A DNA stretch of 37,952 nucleotides from RGIG4608 sp045606265 (GCA_045606265.1 JAZURO010000137.1:1-37952), one strand, 5' to 3'. Numbered from the stretch's first letter, positions 13,021-22,418 are shown. Made by a program: numbers and translations. Notes: generated by a model from the letters alone, not told the origin.

Positions 13021-13086
13021 GCGTTACTTAATGCGCAGATGCGTTAGCTAACGCTCAAAAGTGTTACTTATTGCGTAAATGCGTAG
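13021..13086. repeat. Imperfect direct repeat with 14-bp palindrome between terL and portal
   Basis: In the 154-base gap 13006-13159 two units run 13021-13047 and 13061-13086. They share GTTACTTA, TTGCG/ATGCG and ATGCGT blocks at a 40-base offset. GCGTTAGCTAACGC at 13041-13054 is a perfect palindrome. No open reading frame with a ribosome site and no T-run is seen here, so it is probably a protein-binding or packaging-related site. Confidence 0.7.
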
Positions 13087-13159
13087 TATGTGGTAAATAA
13101 ATACTTGAAAACAAAAACGTGCACACGAGAATGCGCCGCTAGGTTGAGAGGTATGAACA

Positions 13160-14536
13160 ATGAGCAAAAATAAAAAGAAAAAGACCGCTGTGAACGATGC
13201 TTTCAGCAATCCAGCGGCGAGATTAGGATTCGGGACGACCGACCTAACGCAAGCGACCGACTACCCGCTTGTTAGGCTGTCACAGAATTATGAATTATTG
13301 ACATCGCTTTATCGTGACAACTGGATTGTGCAGAATATCGTCACGACAATCCCGAACGACATTATACGCAAGTGGTTTGAAGTCAAGACCGCAATCGCTC
13401 CCGATCAAATCGACCGCATAAACGCAATCATGCGCAAGACACACTTGCGGAAGAAACTGACAGCGGGAATGTGTTGGGGCAGATTGTACGGTGGCGCCGC
13501 TGGTGTCATGATTATTGAGGGACAGGACGATATGAGCGAACCGCTCGACATTGCCGCAGTAATGCCCGACAGCTTCAAGGGTTTGCTTATCCTAGACAGA
13601 TGGACGGGAGTATATCCAACAGGCGAGGTAGTAGATGATCCTTCCGATGTGGATTATGGTCTGCCGAAATACTACCAAATCAGAAGTGAGGAGCACGGAC
13701 TTATTGCAACGGCGCATCATAGTCGTGTTATCCGCTTTATCGGTCGAGAACTTCCATGGCTTGAACAGGTAGCGGAGCAGTATTGGGGCGAGTCAGAGAT
13801 AGAGGCGATTTATGCCGAAATCGTAAGACGTGACAACGTAGCGGGCAATATTGCGGGGCTGACGTTTAGAGCAAATCTCGACTATATGGAATCCGAGGGG
13901 CTAGATCAGTTACTCGGAACAGGCAACGCAGAGATGCAGAGAAGATTTTGGAATACCATGCAAGCGCAGAGCGTAATGGAGTCAAACTTCGGTATGCGCA
14001 TCATCAACAAGGGCGATGCAATCCATAACCGGCAGTATACGTTTACGGGACTTCCAGACGTGTACGACAGAGTAATGATGGACGTAGCGGGAGCGGCAAG
14101 AACACCCGTTACGAAGCTGTTTGGACGTTCACCAGCGGGCTTAAATTCAACAGGTGAATCCGACTTGCAGAACTACTATGATTACATTGACGGACTACGG
14201 GAAAATGACTTCCGAGAAATCATTGAAAAGCTACTGCCTATATTGGCGATGTCTGCATGGGGAAGAATCCCAGACGATTTAGACATTTCATTCCCACCGA
14301 TGAAAACCGCAGACCCTACACAGAGAGCGGAAATCACGCAGAAAACAACAGGATCTATTTTGTCTGCATATCAGAGTAACCTTATTGATGCGGCTACCGC
14401 TATGCGTGAACTGCAAGCACTCAGCGACACAACGGGCACGTTTGGCAAGATTAAGGACGAGGACGTTGAAAAAGCCGAGGGCATCATGTATGCGGATACA
14501 CAGGCGATGCGTGACCCTATGAGCGGGCTAATGTAA
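13160..14536 (+). CDS. Portal protein (DUF1073 family)
   Basis: The protein has 458 residues. TDYPLVRLSQNYELLTSLYR, then a long helical and wing region, and the FGRSPAGLNSTGESDLQNYY segment are characteristic of DUF1073 portals. The portal dodecamer is the DNA channel at one capsid vertex and docks terminase and then the neck. It follows terL and the repeat locus. The stop overlaps the ATG of the next gene (ATGTAATGG). Confidence 0.92.
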   Translation: MSKNKKKKTAVNDAFSNPAARLGFGTTDLTQATDYPLVRLSQNYELLTSLYRDNWIVQNIVTTIPNDIIRKWFEVKTAIAPDQIDRINAIMRKTHLRKKLTAGMCWGRLYGGAAGVMIIEGQDDMSEPLDIAAVMPDSFKGLLILDRWTGVYPTGEVVDDPSDVDYGLPKYYQIRSEEHGLIATAHHSRVIRFIGRELPWLEQVAEQYWGESEIEAIYAEIVRRDNVAGNIAGLTFRANLDYMESEGLDQLLGTGNAEMQRRFWNTMQAQSVMESNFGMRIINKGDAIHNRQYTFTGLPDVYDRVMMDVAGAARTPVTKLFGRSPAGLNSTGESDLQNYYDYIDGLRENDFREIIEKLLPILAMSAWGRIPDDLDISFPPMKTADPTQRAEITQKTTGSILSAYQSNLIDAATAMRELQALSDTTGTFGKIKDEDVEKAEGIMYADTQAMRDPMSGLM

Positions 14537-15534
14537 TGGACGAAAAGAAGAAAGACGAAAAGAAACGAATAAAACCACGATGGGACGTTAATCCGATGTT
14601 ATTTCTGCTGTGGCTGTTCCAACGGACGGAGAAGGACGTAGTAGAGAAGATTCTAAGAAACCGCAGAAACATTACAGCCTTCTCTGAGCAAGTGGCAATG
14701 GAAAACGTGCGAAGAACGCTCCAAGCCATGAATGAAGAATGCTTCAAGGTCGTGCCGAAAATGTTTGAACGGCAATTTACGCATGGACTCATGGAAATGA
14801 CCGCAGAACAAGAAATGATGGCGGAAACGCTGACGGACACGCTACTAAGCAACATCGTAGCAAGCACAACGACAGCGCAAACGACAGCGCAAGCCTTATA
14901 TCGTATCGCACGTCTTGATGATGACGTGTTTACAAAGGCGATACAAAGCAGTGCGGAATATTTTCAGCTTGTGGGAAATTGGGAAGTATACAATGCGGAT
15001 ATGATGGAAACATATCTCCGAAATCATGGAGTAACCGCATTTATAGACAGATCGGGGCGCAAATGGTCGCTACGTGCTTATTGCGACATGGCAACACGTA
15101 CCGCAAACGCACAAGCACGTAATGCGGAAGTCTTGACCAAGGACGCAGAGCACGACCTGTACCGCATAACGGTAGTAGGCACGACTTGTGACATATGCGC
15201 ACCGTTAGAAGGGCGAGTGTATAGCAAGAGCGGAACAAGCCCATTTTATCCGCCACTAGCATCTGCATTCGGAAAGATAGACCCAAACGGACCCGACACG
15301 TTAAGCAACACATGGCTATGTATGCACAATAATTGCAGACATTACCTAGTGCCATACAATGAAGAAGGCAAGACGCAGAAGGAAATTGACGAAATGCGGA
15401 AGTTTTCTTCTTTCGAGGATAATCCCATCACGAACGACCCACGTTCTAAAGAACAAATCGAAGCATATAGAGCCGAACAGCGGAAACGTGCTAAGATTAC
15501 ACGTGAACTAAGAAAAAAGGCTGAAAAAGGCTAA
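14536..15534 (+). CDS. Minor head protein (SPP1 gp7 / phage_min_cap2-like)
   Basis: The protein has 332 residues. The N-terminal half is helical. The C-terminal domain carries a Cys/His pattern typical of the family: TTCDICAPLEGRVYS and HNNCRHYLVPY. Such proteins bind the portal and enter the prohead in small numbers; in SPP1, gp7 aids DNA ejection. It is translationally coupled to the portal gene. Confidence 0.85.
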   Translation: MDEKKKDEKKRIKPRWDVNPMLFLLWLFQRTEKDVVEKILRNRRNITAFSEQVAMENVRRTLQAMNEECFKVVPKMFERQFTHGLMEMTAEQEMMAETLTDTLLSNIVASTTTAQTTAQALYRIARLDDDVFTKAIQSSAEYFQLVGNWEVYNADMMETYLRNHGVTAFIDRSGRKWSLRAYCDMATRTANAQARNAEVLTKDAEHDLYRITVVGTTCDICAPLEGRVYSKSGTSPFYPPLASAFGKIDPNGPDTLSNTWLCMHNNCRHYLVPYNEEGKTQKEIDEMRKFSSFEDNPITNDPRSKEQIEAYRAEQRKRAKITRELRKKAEKG

Positions 15535-15557
15535 AATATGCGAAAGGATTGAAGAAA

Positions 15558-16754
15558 ATGAGTAAACTAGCGTATTATGGTTACAAGATAAGTCCAAATC
15601 AGCTAGAAACTGACGAAGGATTTCTTATCTGCAAAAACGTGCCGATTGCAAGGACAGGAGATCAGCAGTATTTAGCTAGTGAGTTAGGCATGGACGGTGA
15701 TGCAATCATTACCGTACACAGACCCGAATCGGAAGTATTCAGCGATGCGACAATCGCATCTTTCGAGGGCAAGCCTGTGACCGATGGCCACCCAAACGAA
15801 CTGTTGGACGCAAACAATGCAATGGAACACGCAAAAGGACACGTGCAGAACGTGCGGAGAGGTGTCGGAGAATTTGACGATTATCTCCTTGCAGATTTGC
15901 ACGTGCAGGACGAAGGATTGATTGAGTTAATCCGAAACGGAAAGCGTGAAGTATCATGCGGTTATACGGTTGAATACGAGGATAACGGTGACGGTACATT
16001 CACGCAGACACACATTAGAGGAAACCATGTTGCTGTCGTAGACGAAGGCAGAGCCGGGCATAAGGCGGCAATCATGGACTCAAATACAAAAACACAGGCA
16101 ACAAAGCCAGAAAGGGAAACCATGAAGAAAAATGTATGGGCTACACTTTTCGGTCATGCGGCTGAGGGCAAGACAGCGGACGAGATCACAAAGATGGTAT
16201 CCGATACCGCCGATGCACTCAACGCAGACGAGGAGCAGAACGCAGACGCTTGCGGAACAAAGGCAACAGACGAGGACTATAAGGATAAGCTGTATGAGTC
16301 CATTGATGCCCTTAACGCAAAATTTGACAAGGTGATCGATGCGCTTTCAGCACTTGCACCAAAGGCACAGGACGAGAAAGACCCTATCGAATCCGCACTT
16401 GAGGAAATCGAGGAGAAGAAGGAAGGCGAACAGCCAGATAACGAAGAAGCTGTGACCGTTCCAGCGGAAGAGATGGACGAGAACGCAGACAAAGCTGACG
16501 GAATGGACAAGGCTACCGTTAAGGCTATCCTTACCGCAGTAAAGCCTTCTATCGCCGCTATCAAGGATGAGGAACAGCGCAAGGCTGTTACCGATGCACT
16601 GCTTGCATCAATCAAGTCACAGAAGGCAAACGATTCTGCCAAGATCGCACAGGCACTTGCGACAATCAAGGCGCCTAAGGTAGAGAACAACATCGAGGAC
16701 GTGCAGAACGCATACAATGCGCTTAACCCGCATATGAGAAAGGAGAACAAGTAA
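15558..16754 (+). CDS. Head maturation protease with scaffold domain (DUF2213)
   Basis: The protein has 398 residues. Residues 1-175 are the DUF2213 serine-protease-like domain: GKPVTDGHP supplies a candidate catalytic His78 and EVSCGYT Ser133, with HIRGNHVAVVDEGRAG as third conserved block. Residues 190-398 are acidic, helical and low-complexity, as in scaffolding proteins. The ATG at 15558 follows AAAGGATTGAAGAAA. An in-frame ATG at 16122, preceded by AAAGGGAAACC, could give a separate 210-residue scaffold (MKKNVWATLFGH...). The stop overlaps the next ATG (TAATG). Confidence 0.85.
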   Translation: MSKLAYYGYKISPNQLETDEGFLICKNVPIARTGDQQYLASELGMDGDAIITVHRPESEVFSDATIASFEGKPVTDGHPNELLDANNAMEHAKGHVQNVRRGVGEFDDYLLADLHVQDEGLIELIRNGKREVSCGYTVEYEDNGDGTFTQTHIRGNHVAVVDEGRAGHKAAIMDSNTKTQATKPERETMKKNVWATLFGHAAEGKTADEITKMVSDTADALNADEEQNADACGTKATDEDYKDKLYESIDALNAKFDKVIDALSALAPKAQDEKDPIESALEEIEEKKEGEQPDNEEAVTVPAEEMDENADKADGMDKATVKAILTAVKPSIAAIKDEEQRKAVTDALLASIKSQKANDSAKIAQALATIKAPKVENNIEDVQNAYNALNPHMRKENK

Positions 16755-17263
16755 TGTTTCAGACTATCGGTAAAACAATGCCACATGGCTATGCTGGTTC
16801 TTATTCAAGACAGCCGGATACAATTATCGACACTCACCCAATGACAGGATCAACAGCTATTCCATTCGGACAGGCTGTCGTGCCGTCTGCAACAAGCGGA
16901 GCAATTACCGCTGTCGGTTCTACTACCGTTGCCGCTGATTTTGTCGGTGTTGCTGTTGCACAGGTCAAGAGCGCAACCGATTATGCAAATCAGAATGTCG
17001 GCACATACGTAGCTGGCGATGCTGTATCTGTCATTAAGAGAGGTTGCGTAAACGTTAAATGTCAGCGTGGCACTGCCGCATATGACGGTGATGTATACGT
17101 AAGAGTTGCCGCAAATGCGTCATATCCTACCGCAGTAGTTGGTGGCTTTGAAGCATCTGCTGACTCTACAAACACCGTAAAGCTGACAAATGCAAAGTGG
17201 AAGGGCACAGCGGACGCTAACGGTATCGCCGAGATCCGTATCCTTGAGCCACTCCACGCATAA
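16754..17263 (+). CDS. Structural cement / capsid decoration protein
   Basis: The protein has 169 Ala/Val/Thr/Gly-rich residues and is beta-rich (AVGSTTVAADFVGVAVAQVK), with pattern and position of the structural cement (Gp24-like/DUF2190-type) proteins that stabilise expanded capsids. It lies between the protease/scaffold and the major capsid gene. It is coupled to the upstream gene by a TAATG overlap. Confidence 0.75.
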   Translation: MFQTIGKTMPHGYAGSYSRQPDTIIDTHPMTGSTAIPFGQAVVPSATSGAITAVGSTTVAADFVGVAVAQVKSATDYANQNVGTYVAGDAVSVIKRGCVNVKCQRGTAAYDGDVYVRVAANASYPTAVVGGFEASADSTNTVKLTNAKWKGTADANGIAEIRILEPLHA

Positions 17264-17279
17264 TAAGGAGGATTAGAAA

Positions 17280-18299
17280 ATGGCATATCAGAATATGGGC
17301 AACTTTAACTTAGGCACTATCGGTGGAAATGGTGCGAAAGCTGTAGCGATGGACGCTAACGGCATCGCATCTGGACAGGCTTTCCTTGTTTCAGAGCTTG
17401 AAAAGCGTGACAGCCTTGTAAGAACTCCGCTTACATCTTTCACTTACACACGTGATATTCCTATCAGAGTCGGCGGCGGCTGGGCTGACTATGTTTCAGC
17501 TATGGGTGTCGGCTACGGTGTAACAGGCGGTAGCGGTGATGGTATCGTATCGGGCGGTTCTTCCGATGGTACTCCACTTGTACAGGCAGACTTTTCAAAG
17601 GAACTTTACAAGGCGCACACCGTATCCGTTGGTACTCGTGTATTTTGGCTTGATCAGATGAAGGGCAACATGACAGGCAGAAACATTGATACCCTTCTTC
17701 GTGACGGTGTCCGTATGACATACGACAAGCACATGGACCAGAACGTTTATGCGGGCTTCGCAACCTATGGCTCTACTGGTCTTATGAACAACGCTGACGT
17801 AACCGTAACCAATGCGGCAAACGGTGCGGGCGGTACTGCTACATGGGCAACCAAGACAGCCGACGAGATTCTGAAGGACGTAAACGATGCTATTACTGCT
17901 GTTTGGGCGGCATCTGAGTACGACCTTGATGCAATCCCTAACCACATCGTAATCCCTTACGAGCAGTACAATCTCATTGCTACAACCAAGGTATCAAGCC
18001 TTGCAGAAAAGACTATCCTTACATTCCTTCTTGAGAATAACGTAGCAAAGGCGCATGGCGGTGATCTTTACATCGGTGCTACAGCATGGGCAGATGGTGC
18101 AGGTGTCGGCGGTGCTGACCGTATGGTCGTATATTGCAACAAGGAGCGTTATGTAGCTGTTGACGAACTTGTACCGCTCACTCGTGCAATGACCACAGCA
18201 AATGCGGAGCGCTTCTCCTACGATACAGCTTATGCCGCTAACGTATCAGAAGCCGAGGTATTCTATCCGCAGACAATGCTTTATGTAGACGGTATCTAA
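17280..18299 (+). CDS. Major capsid protein (DUF2184-type, HK97 fold)
   Basis: The protein has 339 residues. It follows the scaffold and cement genes with a perfect AAGGAGGATTAGAAA ribosome site, expected for the most abundant virion protein. Family features include TPLTSFTYTRDIPIRVGGGW near residue 50 and the closing EVFYPQTMLYVDGI. Codons are biased toward C-ending and G-ending forms compared with early genes. It should assemble into the icosahedral shell. Confidence 0.88.
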   Translation: MAYQNMGNFNLGTIGGNGAKAVAMDANGIASGQAFLVSELEKRDSLVRTPLTSFTYTRDIPIRVGGGWADYVSAMGVGYGVTGGSGDGIVSGGSSDGTPLVQADFSKELYKAHTVSVGTRVFWLDQMKGNMTGRNIDTLLRDGVRMTYDKHMDQNVYAGFATYGSTGLMNNADVTVTNAANGAGGTATWATKTADEILKDVNDAITAVWAASEYDLDAIPNHIVIPYEQYNLIATTKVSSLAEKTILTFLLENNVAKAHGGDLYIGATAWADGAGVGGADRMVVYCNKERYVAVDELVPLTRAMTTANAERFSYDTAYAANVSEAEVFYPQTMLYVDGI

Positions 18300-18310
18300 G
18301 GAGCGAACGA

Positions 18311-18547
18311 ATGTTTTTAAATTCAAAAATCAATCTCCTTGTCAGAAATGGCAAGGAGAGTTATCTCATTCCAAAGGACTATATCGGCGAAGTGCCTAAG
18401 TGGGTAGGCGAATCATGGCTTGTATCACAGGCTATCAAGGGCGGACAGATTGCAGTACCGTCACGCAAGACCGACAAGGCACTCGAAACAGCAGATGCAA
18501 AGGCAGAAGCTAAAGCCGAGAAAACGGACATCAGAAAGAAAAAGTAG
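18311..18547 (+). CDS. Small head protein downstream of the capsid gene
   Basis: The protein has 78 residues. The N-terminus is a compact beta domain (LLVRNGKESYLIPKDYIGEV, PKWVGESWLV). The C-terminus is a Lys/Ala/Glu helix (ALETADAKAEAKAEK). A protein of this size and layout usually follows DUF2184 capsid genes; role unknown, possibly a minor head or connector component. AAGGAGCGAACGA precedes the ATG. Confidence 0.7.
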   Translation: MFLNSKINLLVRNGKESYLIPKDYIGEVPKWVGESWLVSQAIKGGQIAVPSRKTDKALETADAKAEAKAEKTDIRKKK

Positions 18548-18555
18548 GTGATGCT

Positions 18556-19083
18556 ATGACACCGTACACGAATCCGATGATTCCTGTATTTGAAAATGCC
18601 AAGAAGGTGGCGGCGAATATTCCAGAAGTCGGAGAACGTGGAGATTATACGGGTGATATGTTTGCCGCAGATTTCCCGCAGTTCTTCCGAAAGACGGAAG
18701 TTGAAGGCGAAACACCGACATATACTCCGCTACTTCCGCAGACAATGCTGACGTCTTTCATTGACATGGCGAACGTGTCAATCATTCCATCACGTTGGGG
18801 CGAACAGTGGCGATATGCAAGCGGTCTATACGTAGCGCATTACTCCGCTATGTATCTGAAAACGTATGCAGACGGTTCGCCGAGTGCACAAGCGGTAGCA
18901 AGTGCATCATCACAAAAAGGTAACGTAGCAAGCGCCAAAATGGGCGATACATCGGTATCATATGACAACGGAGCAATCAATGCGGGCACAGAAAAATGGG
19001 GCACGTGGAACTCCACGCAATATGGTGCGCAACTTGCCACAATGGCACGAATGATTGGGATAGGTGGTATGTATGTTATTTAG
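18556..19083 (+). CDS. Head-tail adaptor (DUF4054-like)
   Basis: The protein has 175 residues. Family features are WGEQWRYASGLYVAHYSAMY in the middle and, at the end, WNSTQYGAQLATMARMIG, then GGMYVI. DUF4054 proteins sit on the portal as the first neck ring. GTAGGTGATGCT precedes the ATG. Confidence 0.85.
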   Translation: MTPYTNPMIPVFENAKKVAANIPEVGERGDYTGDMFAADFPQFFRKTEVEGETPTYTPLLPQTMLTSFIDMANVSIIPSRWGEQWRYASGLYVAHYSAMYLKTYADGSPSAQAVASASSQKGNVASAKMGDTSVSYDNGAINAGTEKWGTWNSTQYGAQLATMARMIGIGGMYVI

Positions 19084-19456
19084 CGATTGGTACACAGACA
19101 CAATGGACGTATACCGTACTGTTAAATCGACAGTAGGGCATATCACACGTGAATCACGTGAAAAGGTGAATGAGAGCGCTATTCCATGCCGAGTGTATGC
19201 TACACAGCTACAAGGCGGAAATCCGCAGAATACCGCCGCAGTTGACCGCAAGACGGACAAGTTAGCTTGCCCCGTTGATACGGACATAAAAACCGATGAT
19301 CTAATCATTGTGCATCGTGGCGCATTGGTAGGCGGTGGAACAGACGAACGGTATACAGCTGGCAAGCCGCAACACTTCTACGATCCTGTGGGAATGGACG
19401 TTACAGGGCTTTCGCACATGGAAGTTGGCTTGTATGCGGATAATATTGTAAACTAA
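19073..19456 (+). CDS. Head closure protein (putative)
   Basis: The protein has 127 residues. It starts MLFSDWYTDTMDVYRTVKST and is beta-rich, with the size and position of the head-closure ring in this gene order (adaptor, closure, neck, terminator). I chose the ATG at 19073 because AGGTGG lies 5 bases upstream; a GTG at 19064 is an in-frame alternative. It overlaps the adaptor gene by 11 bases. Confidence 0.72.
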   Translation: MLFSDWYTDTMDVYRTVKSTVGHITRESREKVNESAIPCRVYATQLQGGNPQNTAAVDRKTDKLACPVDTDIKTDDLIIVHRGALVGGGTDERYTAGKPQHFYDPVGMDVTGLSHMEVGLYADNIVN

Positions 19457-19471
19457 TCAAGGGGGCACAAC

Positions 19472-19969
19472 GTGGCTACGCATAATTTCGGCGAACAATT
19501 CAACAAGCGCTTTGAAGAATTACGCAAAGCGGGCGCTGATGTCCCTAAAATCGTTGACGAGGTGGCAGGACTTGCGACCATAGAAGCAATCCTAGAAGCG
19601 CAAGCCTACACTCCTCCAAACGGTGAAGCATCGCTTGCAAATTCGCACTTGCGGACAGGCTCAATGCATGACCATTGGGAAACGGACAGCGTTTATGTTG
19701 CAGAGCATGGGCATACGGTGCTTGCCAACAAAATGAATTATGCAAGTTTTGTAAATGATGGTCACAGATTAGACAGGCATTACGTTCCTGGACTTGTTAT
19801 AGAAAGCGGATTCTTTGAGCGTGTCCCTCCCGAAATGGGCGGCATGATGGTAGGAACGAGGGCGAACTACATCAAAGGCTTATACATGAAGGAAAAGGCA
19901 ATAGATAAATACAAAGAAACCGTTGAGAAAGAACTATCGAAACGGATAGAAGAAAGGTTCAAGAAATGA
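19472..19969 (+). CDS. Tail-completion / neck protein (HK97 gp10-like)
   Basis: The protein has 165 residues. The helical N-terminus (FGEQFNKRFEELRKAGADVP), the LRTGSMHDHWE segment and ANKMNYASFVNDGHR match the HK97 gp10 family, which joins head and tail. The start codon is GTG behind AAGGGGGCACAAC. The stop overlaps the next ATG. Confidence 0.8.
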   Translation: MATHNFGEQFNKRFEELRKAGADVPKIVDEVAGLATIEAILEAQAYTPPNGEASLANSHLRTGSMHDHWETDSVYVAEHGHTVLANKMNYASFVNDGHRLDRHYVPGLVIESGFFERVPPEMGGMMVGTRANYIKGLYMKEKAIDKYKETVEKELSKRIEERFKK

Positions 19970-20418
19970 CATTCACGTTTGAAAAACTAATCGACAGCAT
20001 AGCGGGACAGCTTGCGGATAACTTCAAAGATGTCCCGATCTATGACTCACCGTCATTTAACACTAGCTATCCTTGCTTCTATGTTTTTCTCGTAAATCCA
20101 AAAATTGAAGATGGTATAGACGGAACGTATATCAGAGAAACGATGCTAGACATTGTTTATATTCAACAGCGTGACAAGTCAGCGCAAAACGTGGAACTTA
20201 TCAACGTGCTTGAAAAGCTGGACGAATGCATGGATATGATAACATACGTGGACGGTGACGAAAGCGCACTACTGCACACGTATGAGCGGAACGGAAACAT
20301 AGAAGATCAAGAGTTACACTATAAGCTACGTATCAAGCAACGCATGAGCGTAGATAAGGAACACATATACATGAACGAGATGGAGGAAGAAAATGCCGAA
20401 ATCAAAGGAAACGAATGA
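19966..20418 (+). CDS. Tail terminator protein
   Basis: The protein has 150 residues: FEKLIDSIAGQLADNF, then IYDSPSFNTSYPCFYVFLVN, and ETMLDIVYIQQRD. This matches the phage tail-terminator family (DUF6838-like) that caps the tail tube and sheath. It lies just before the sheath gene, as usual, and overlaps the previous gene by 4 bases. Confidence 0.8.
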   Translation: MTFTFEKLIDSIAGQLADNFKDVPIYDSPSFNTSYPCFYVFLVNPKIEDGIDGTYIRETMLDIVYIQQRDKSAQNVELINVLEKLDECMDMITYVDGDESALLHTYERNGNIEDQELHYKLRIKQRMSVDKEHIYMNEMEEENAEIKGNE

Positions 20419-20560
20419 ACCGAGATACACACGTGAAAAGCTACTGCATTGCAAGGCTTTGAGTGGGTATCAAGAGGATTTCAAAGCGGCCATCTTAACC
20501 GCAGAAGAATACACTATTAACGAAGCAAAGGCGGCGCTTGATGCCGCATTAAGGAGGTAA
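20393..20560 (+). CDS. Small conserved protein before the tail sheath
   Basis: The protein has 55 residues: MPKSKETNEPRYTREKLLHC, then KALSGYQEDF and EEYTINEAKAALDAALRR. It starts after ATGGAGGAAGAAA inside the terminator gene, and its last codons supply the AAGGAGG site of the sheath gene. Small proteins with this YTREKLL...YTI-EA pattern are found just ahead of sheath genes in related phages. Role unknown. Confidence 0.75.
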   Translation: MPKSKETNEPRYTREKLLHCKALSGYQEDFKAAILTAEEYTINEAKAALDAALRR

Positions 20561-20562
20561 AC

Positions 20563-21924
20563 ATGGCAGGTGGCAATTTTACGTCACAATCTAAAGTCCT
20601 TCCTGGTGTCTACATTAACGTGAAATCAAAAGAGTCTGTATCCGTTAATGTTGGCAATCGTGGAACCGTTGCAATCCCTATCGCATTAAATTGGGGCGCT
20701 AGTGGAGTGCAGACAATCACAGCTGGCGAGGATTTAACACCGTATATCGGTTACGACATCACGTCAGCAAACGCATTATTTATCCGTGAAATGCTCAAAG
20801 GTTCTGATACTACATCAGCGCCGACAAAGATTTTACTTTACAGACTCGGAACAGGCGGAACAAAGGCAACCGCTACAATCGGCGATTTGACCGTCACAGC
20901 CAAATACGCAGGTACACGAGGAAACGACATTTCTATCGCTATCAGCGCAGACCCAGACAACGTAGGCTCTTACGATGTAACTACAATCGTAGATGGCGCA
21001 ATCGCAGATAAGCAGACCATTACAGCGCTTGACAACCTTGTATCTAATGCGTGGGTAGATTTCAGCGGTACAGGTTCAACCGTAACCACATCAACAGGAA
21101 CAGCACTTACAACAGGCGCAAACCCTACGGTAACAAATGCGGACTATGCTACATTCTTAACCGCTATCGAGCCTTACTATTTTGACATCTTGATCTATGA
21201 CGGTACAGAAGCAACCGTTGCAAATGCCTTCACATCGTTTATCACTAGAATGAATGACGCAGTAGGCAGAAAGTGCCAGCTTGTACTTTCGGGCGATGCT
21301 ACAACCGCAAATTCTAAGTATGTTATCGTAGTAAATAACGGTGTAAAGCTGAACGATGGTACTTTAATCCCAGCAACTAAGGCAGTCTATTGGGTAGGTG
21401 GCGCCGAAGCTGGTGCAAACTACAATCAGAGCCTTACCTATGCGCAGTATCCGAACGCTGTCGAAGCTAATCCGAAGATGAACGACACACAGCTTCAGAC
21501 CGCTGTGGAAAACGGTCTGCTTGTGTTCTCCGATGATTTCGGCATCGTAAAGATTTGCACCGACATCAACTCAAAGAGAACCGTCACACCGACCGAAGGC
21601 GCAGAGTTCAAGAAGAATCGTGTAATGCGTGTGCTTATGCAGTTCTGCAATGATACTTATGAACATTTTTCTAAGTATTTCATCGGCAAGGTGGACAACA
21701 ACGACAGCGGACGCTCACTTCTTAGACAGTGGATTATCGGCTATCTTAACGAGATGCAGGCTAACAACGGTGTACAGAACTTCTCCGCCGAGGACGTAAC
21801 CATTGAACAGGGCAATGCGGTTGACTCCGTTATTGTAAACGTAGCTTTAACTCCTGTGGATGCTGTTGAGCGCATATACGTTATGGTTACGGTAACACCT
21901 AACAGCGTGAGCGTATCCGCATAA
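20563..21924 (+). CDS. Contractile tail sheath protein (XkdK-like)
   Basis: The protein has 453 residues. The opening SQSKVLPGVYINVKSKESVS and the C-terminal FSKYFIGKVDNNDSGRSLLR plus the final beta strands (VIVNVALTPVDAVERIYVMV) are family hallmarks of XkdK-type sheaths. The sheath contracts on binding to drive the tube through the cell envelope, so this is a myovirus. The ribosome site AAGGAGGTAAAC is near perfect. Confidence 0.93.
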   Translation: MAGGNFTSQSKVLPGVYINVKSKESVSVNVGNRGTVAIPIALNWGASGVQTITAGEDLTPYIGYDITSANALFIREMLKGSDTTSAPTKILLYRLGTGGTKATATIGDLTVTAKYAGTRGNDISIAISADPDNVGSYDVTTIVDGAIADKQTITALDNLVSNAWVDFSGTGSTVTTSTGTALTTGANPTVTNADYATFLTAIEPYYFDILIYDGTEATVANAFTSFITRMNDAVGRKCQLVLSGDATTANSKYVIVVNNGVKLNDGTLIPATKAVYWVGGAEAGANYNQSLTYAQYPNAVEANPKMNDTQLQTAVENGLLVFSDDFGIVKICTDINSKRTVTPTEGAEFKKNRVMRVLMQFCNDTYEHFSKYFIGKVDNNDSGRSLLRQWIIGYLNEMQANNGVQNFSAEDVTIEQGNAVDSVIVNVALTPVDAVERIYVMVTVTPNSVSVSA

Positions 21925-21939
21925 TGAAAGGAGAATCGA

Positions 21940-22407
21940 ATGTCTTTTTTACTTGAAAGAGATGCGCTTAACGGTAAATCCGGTAGCGCAGTAATGACCA
22001 TTGACGGTGAAAACCATGAGTTATTCCAGATGAAGAAGTTTTCTTCAAATGCTGAGTTCCAGGAGTCCGATTTCAAGGTAGTCGGAACTACACTCGTGCA
22101 GAAGAAAACCACAGGTGTAACCCTTACGGGTACAATGACCATCTATTATGGTTCACCGTACTTTATCAAGCTGTTACAGGACTACCTCAAGACGGGCAAA
22201 CTTCCGTACTTCACATTGCAGATTACTAACGATGATCCGGGCACAACCGTAGGCAAGCAGATTGTAGCGCTTTACAATTGCAAGCTGTCAAAAGTACCTG
22301 TTGCAATGCTCGATGCGGATACCGACTGGCTTGAGGAAGAAGTATCATTCAGCTACACAGGGCTTGAGGTGCTTAACTACTTCAAGGATCCCGAAACATT
22401 GGGCTAA
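21940..22407 (+). CDS. Tail tube protein (XkdM-like)
   Basis: The protein has 155 residues. It follows the sheath gene in the order seen in PBSX. The pattern VMTIDGENHELFQMKKFSS and EEEVSFSYTGLEVLNYF fits XkdM-type tube proteins that polymerise as stacked hexamers. AAGGAGAATCGA precedes the ATG. A strong terminator follows. Confidence 0.9.
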   Translation: MSFLLERDALNGKSGSAVMTIDGENHELFQMKKFSSNAEFQESDFKVVGTTLVQKKTTGVTLTGTMTIYYGSPYFIKLLQDYLKTGKLPYFTLQITNDDPGTTVGKQIVALYNCKLSKVPVAMLDADTDWLEEEVSFSYTGLEVLNYFKDPETLG

Positions 22408-22418
22408 TTGTTTAAAGG

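Noticed and set aside
16277..16786. Serine-rich 169-codon minus-strand frame
   Set aside because: It is the mirror of the acidic scaffold domain, whose GA-rich codons read as TC-rich serine codons on the other strand.
19144..19166. CACGTGAA repeats resembling more parS sites
   Set aside because: They lie within a coding region and match only half of the consensus; CACGTGAA also occurs elsewhere in coding sequence.
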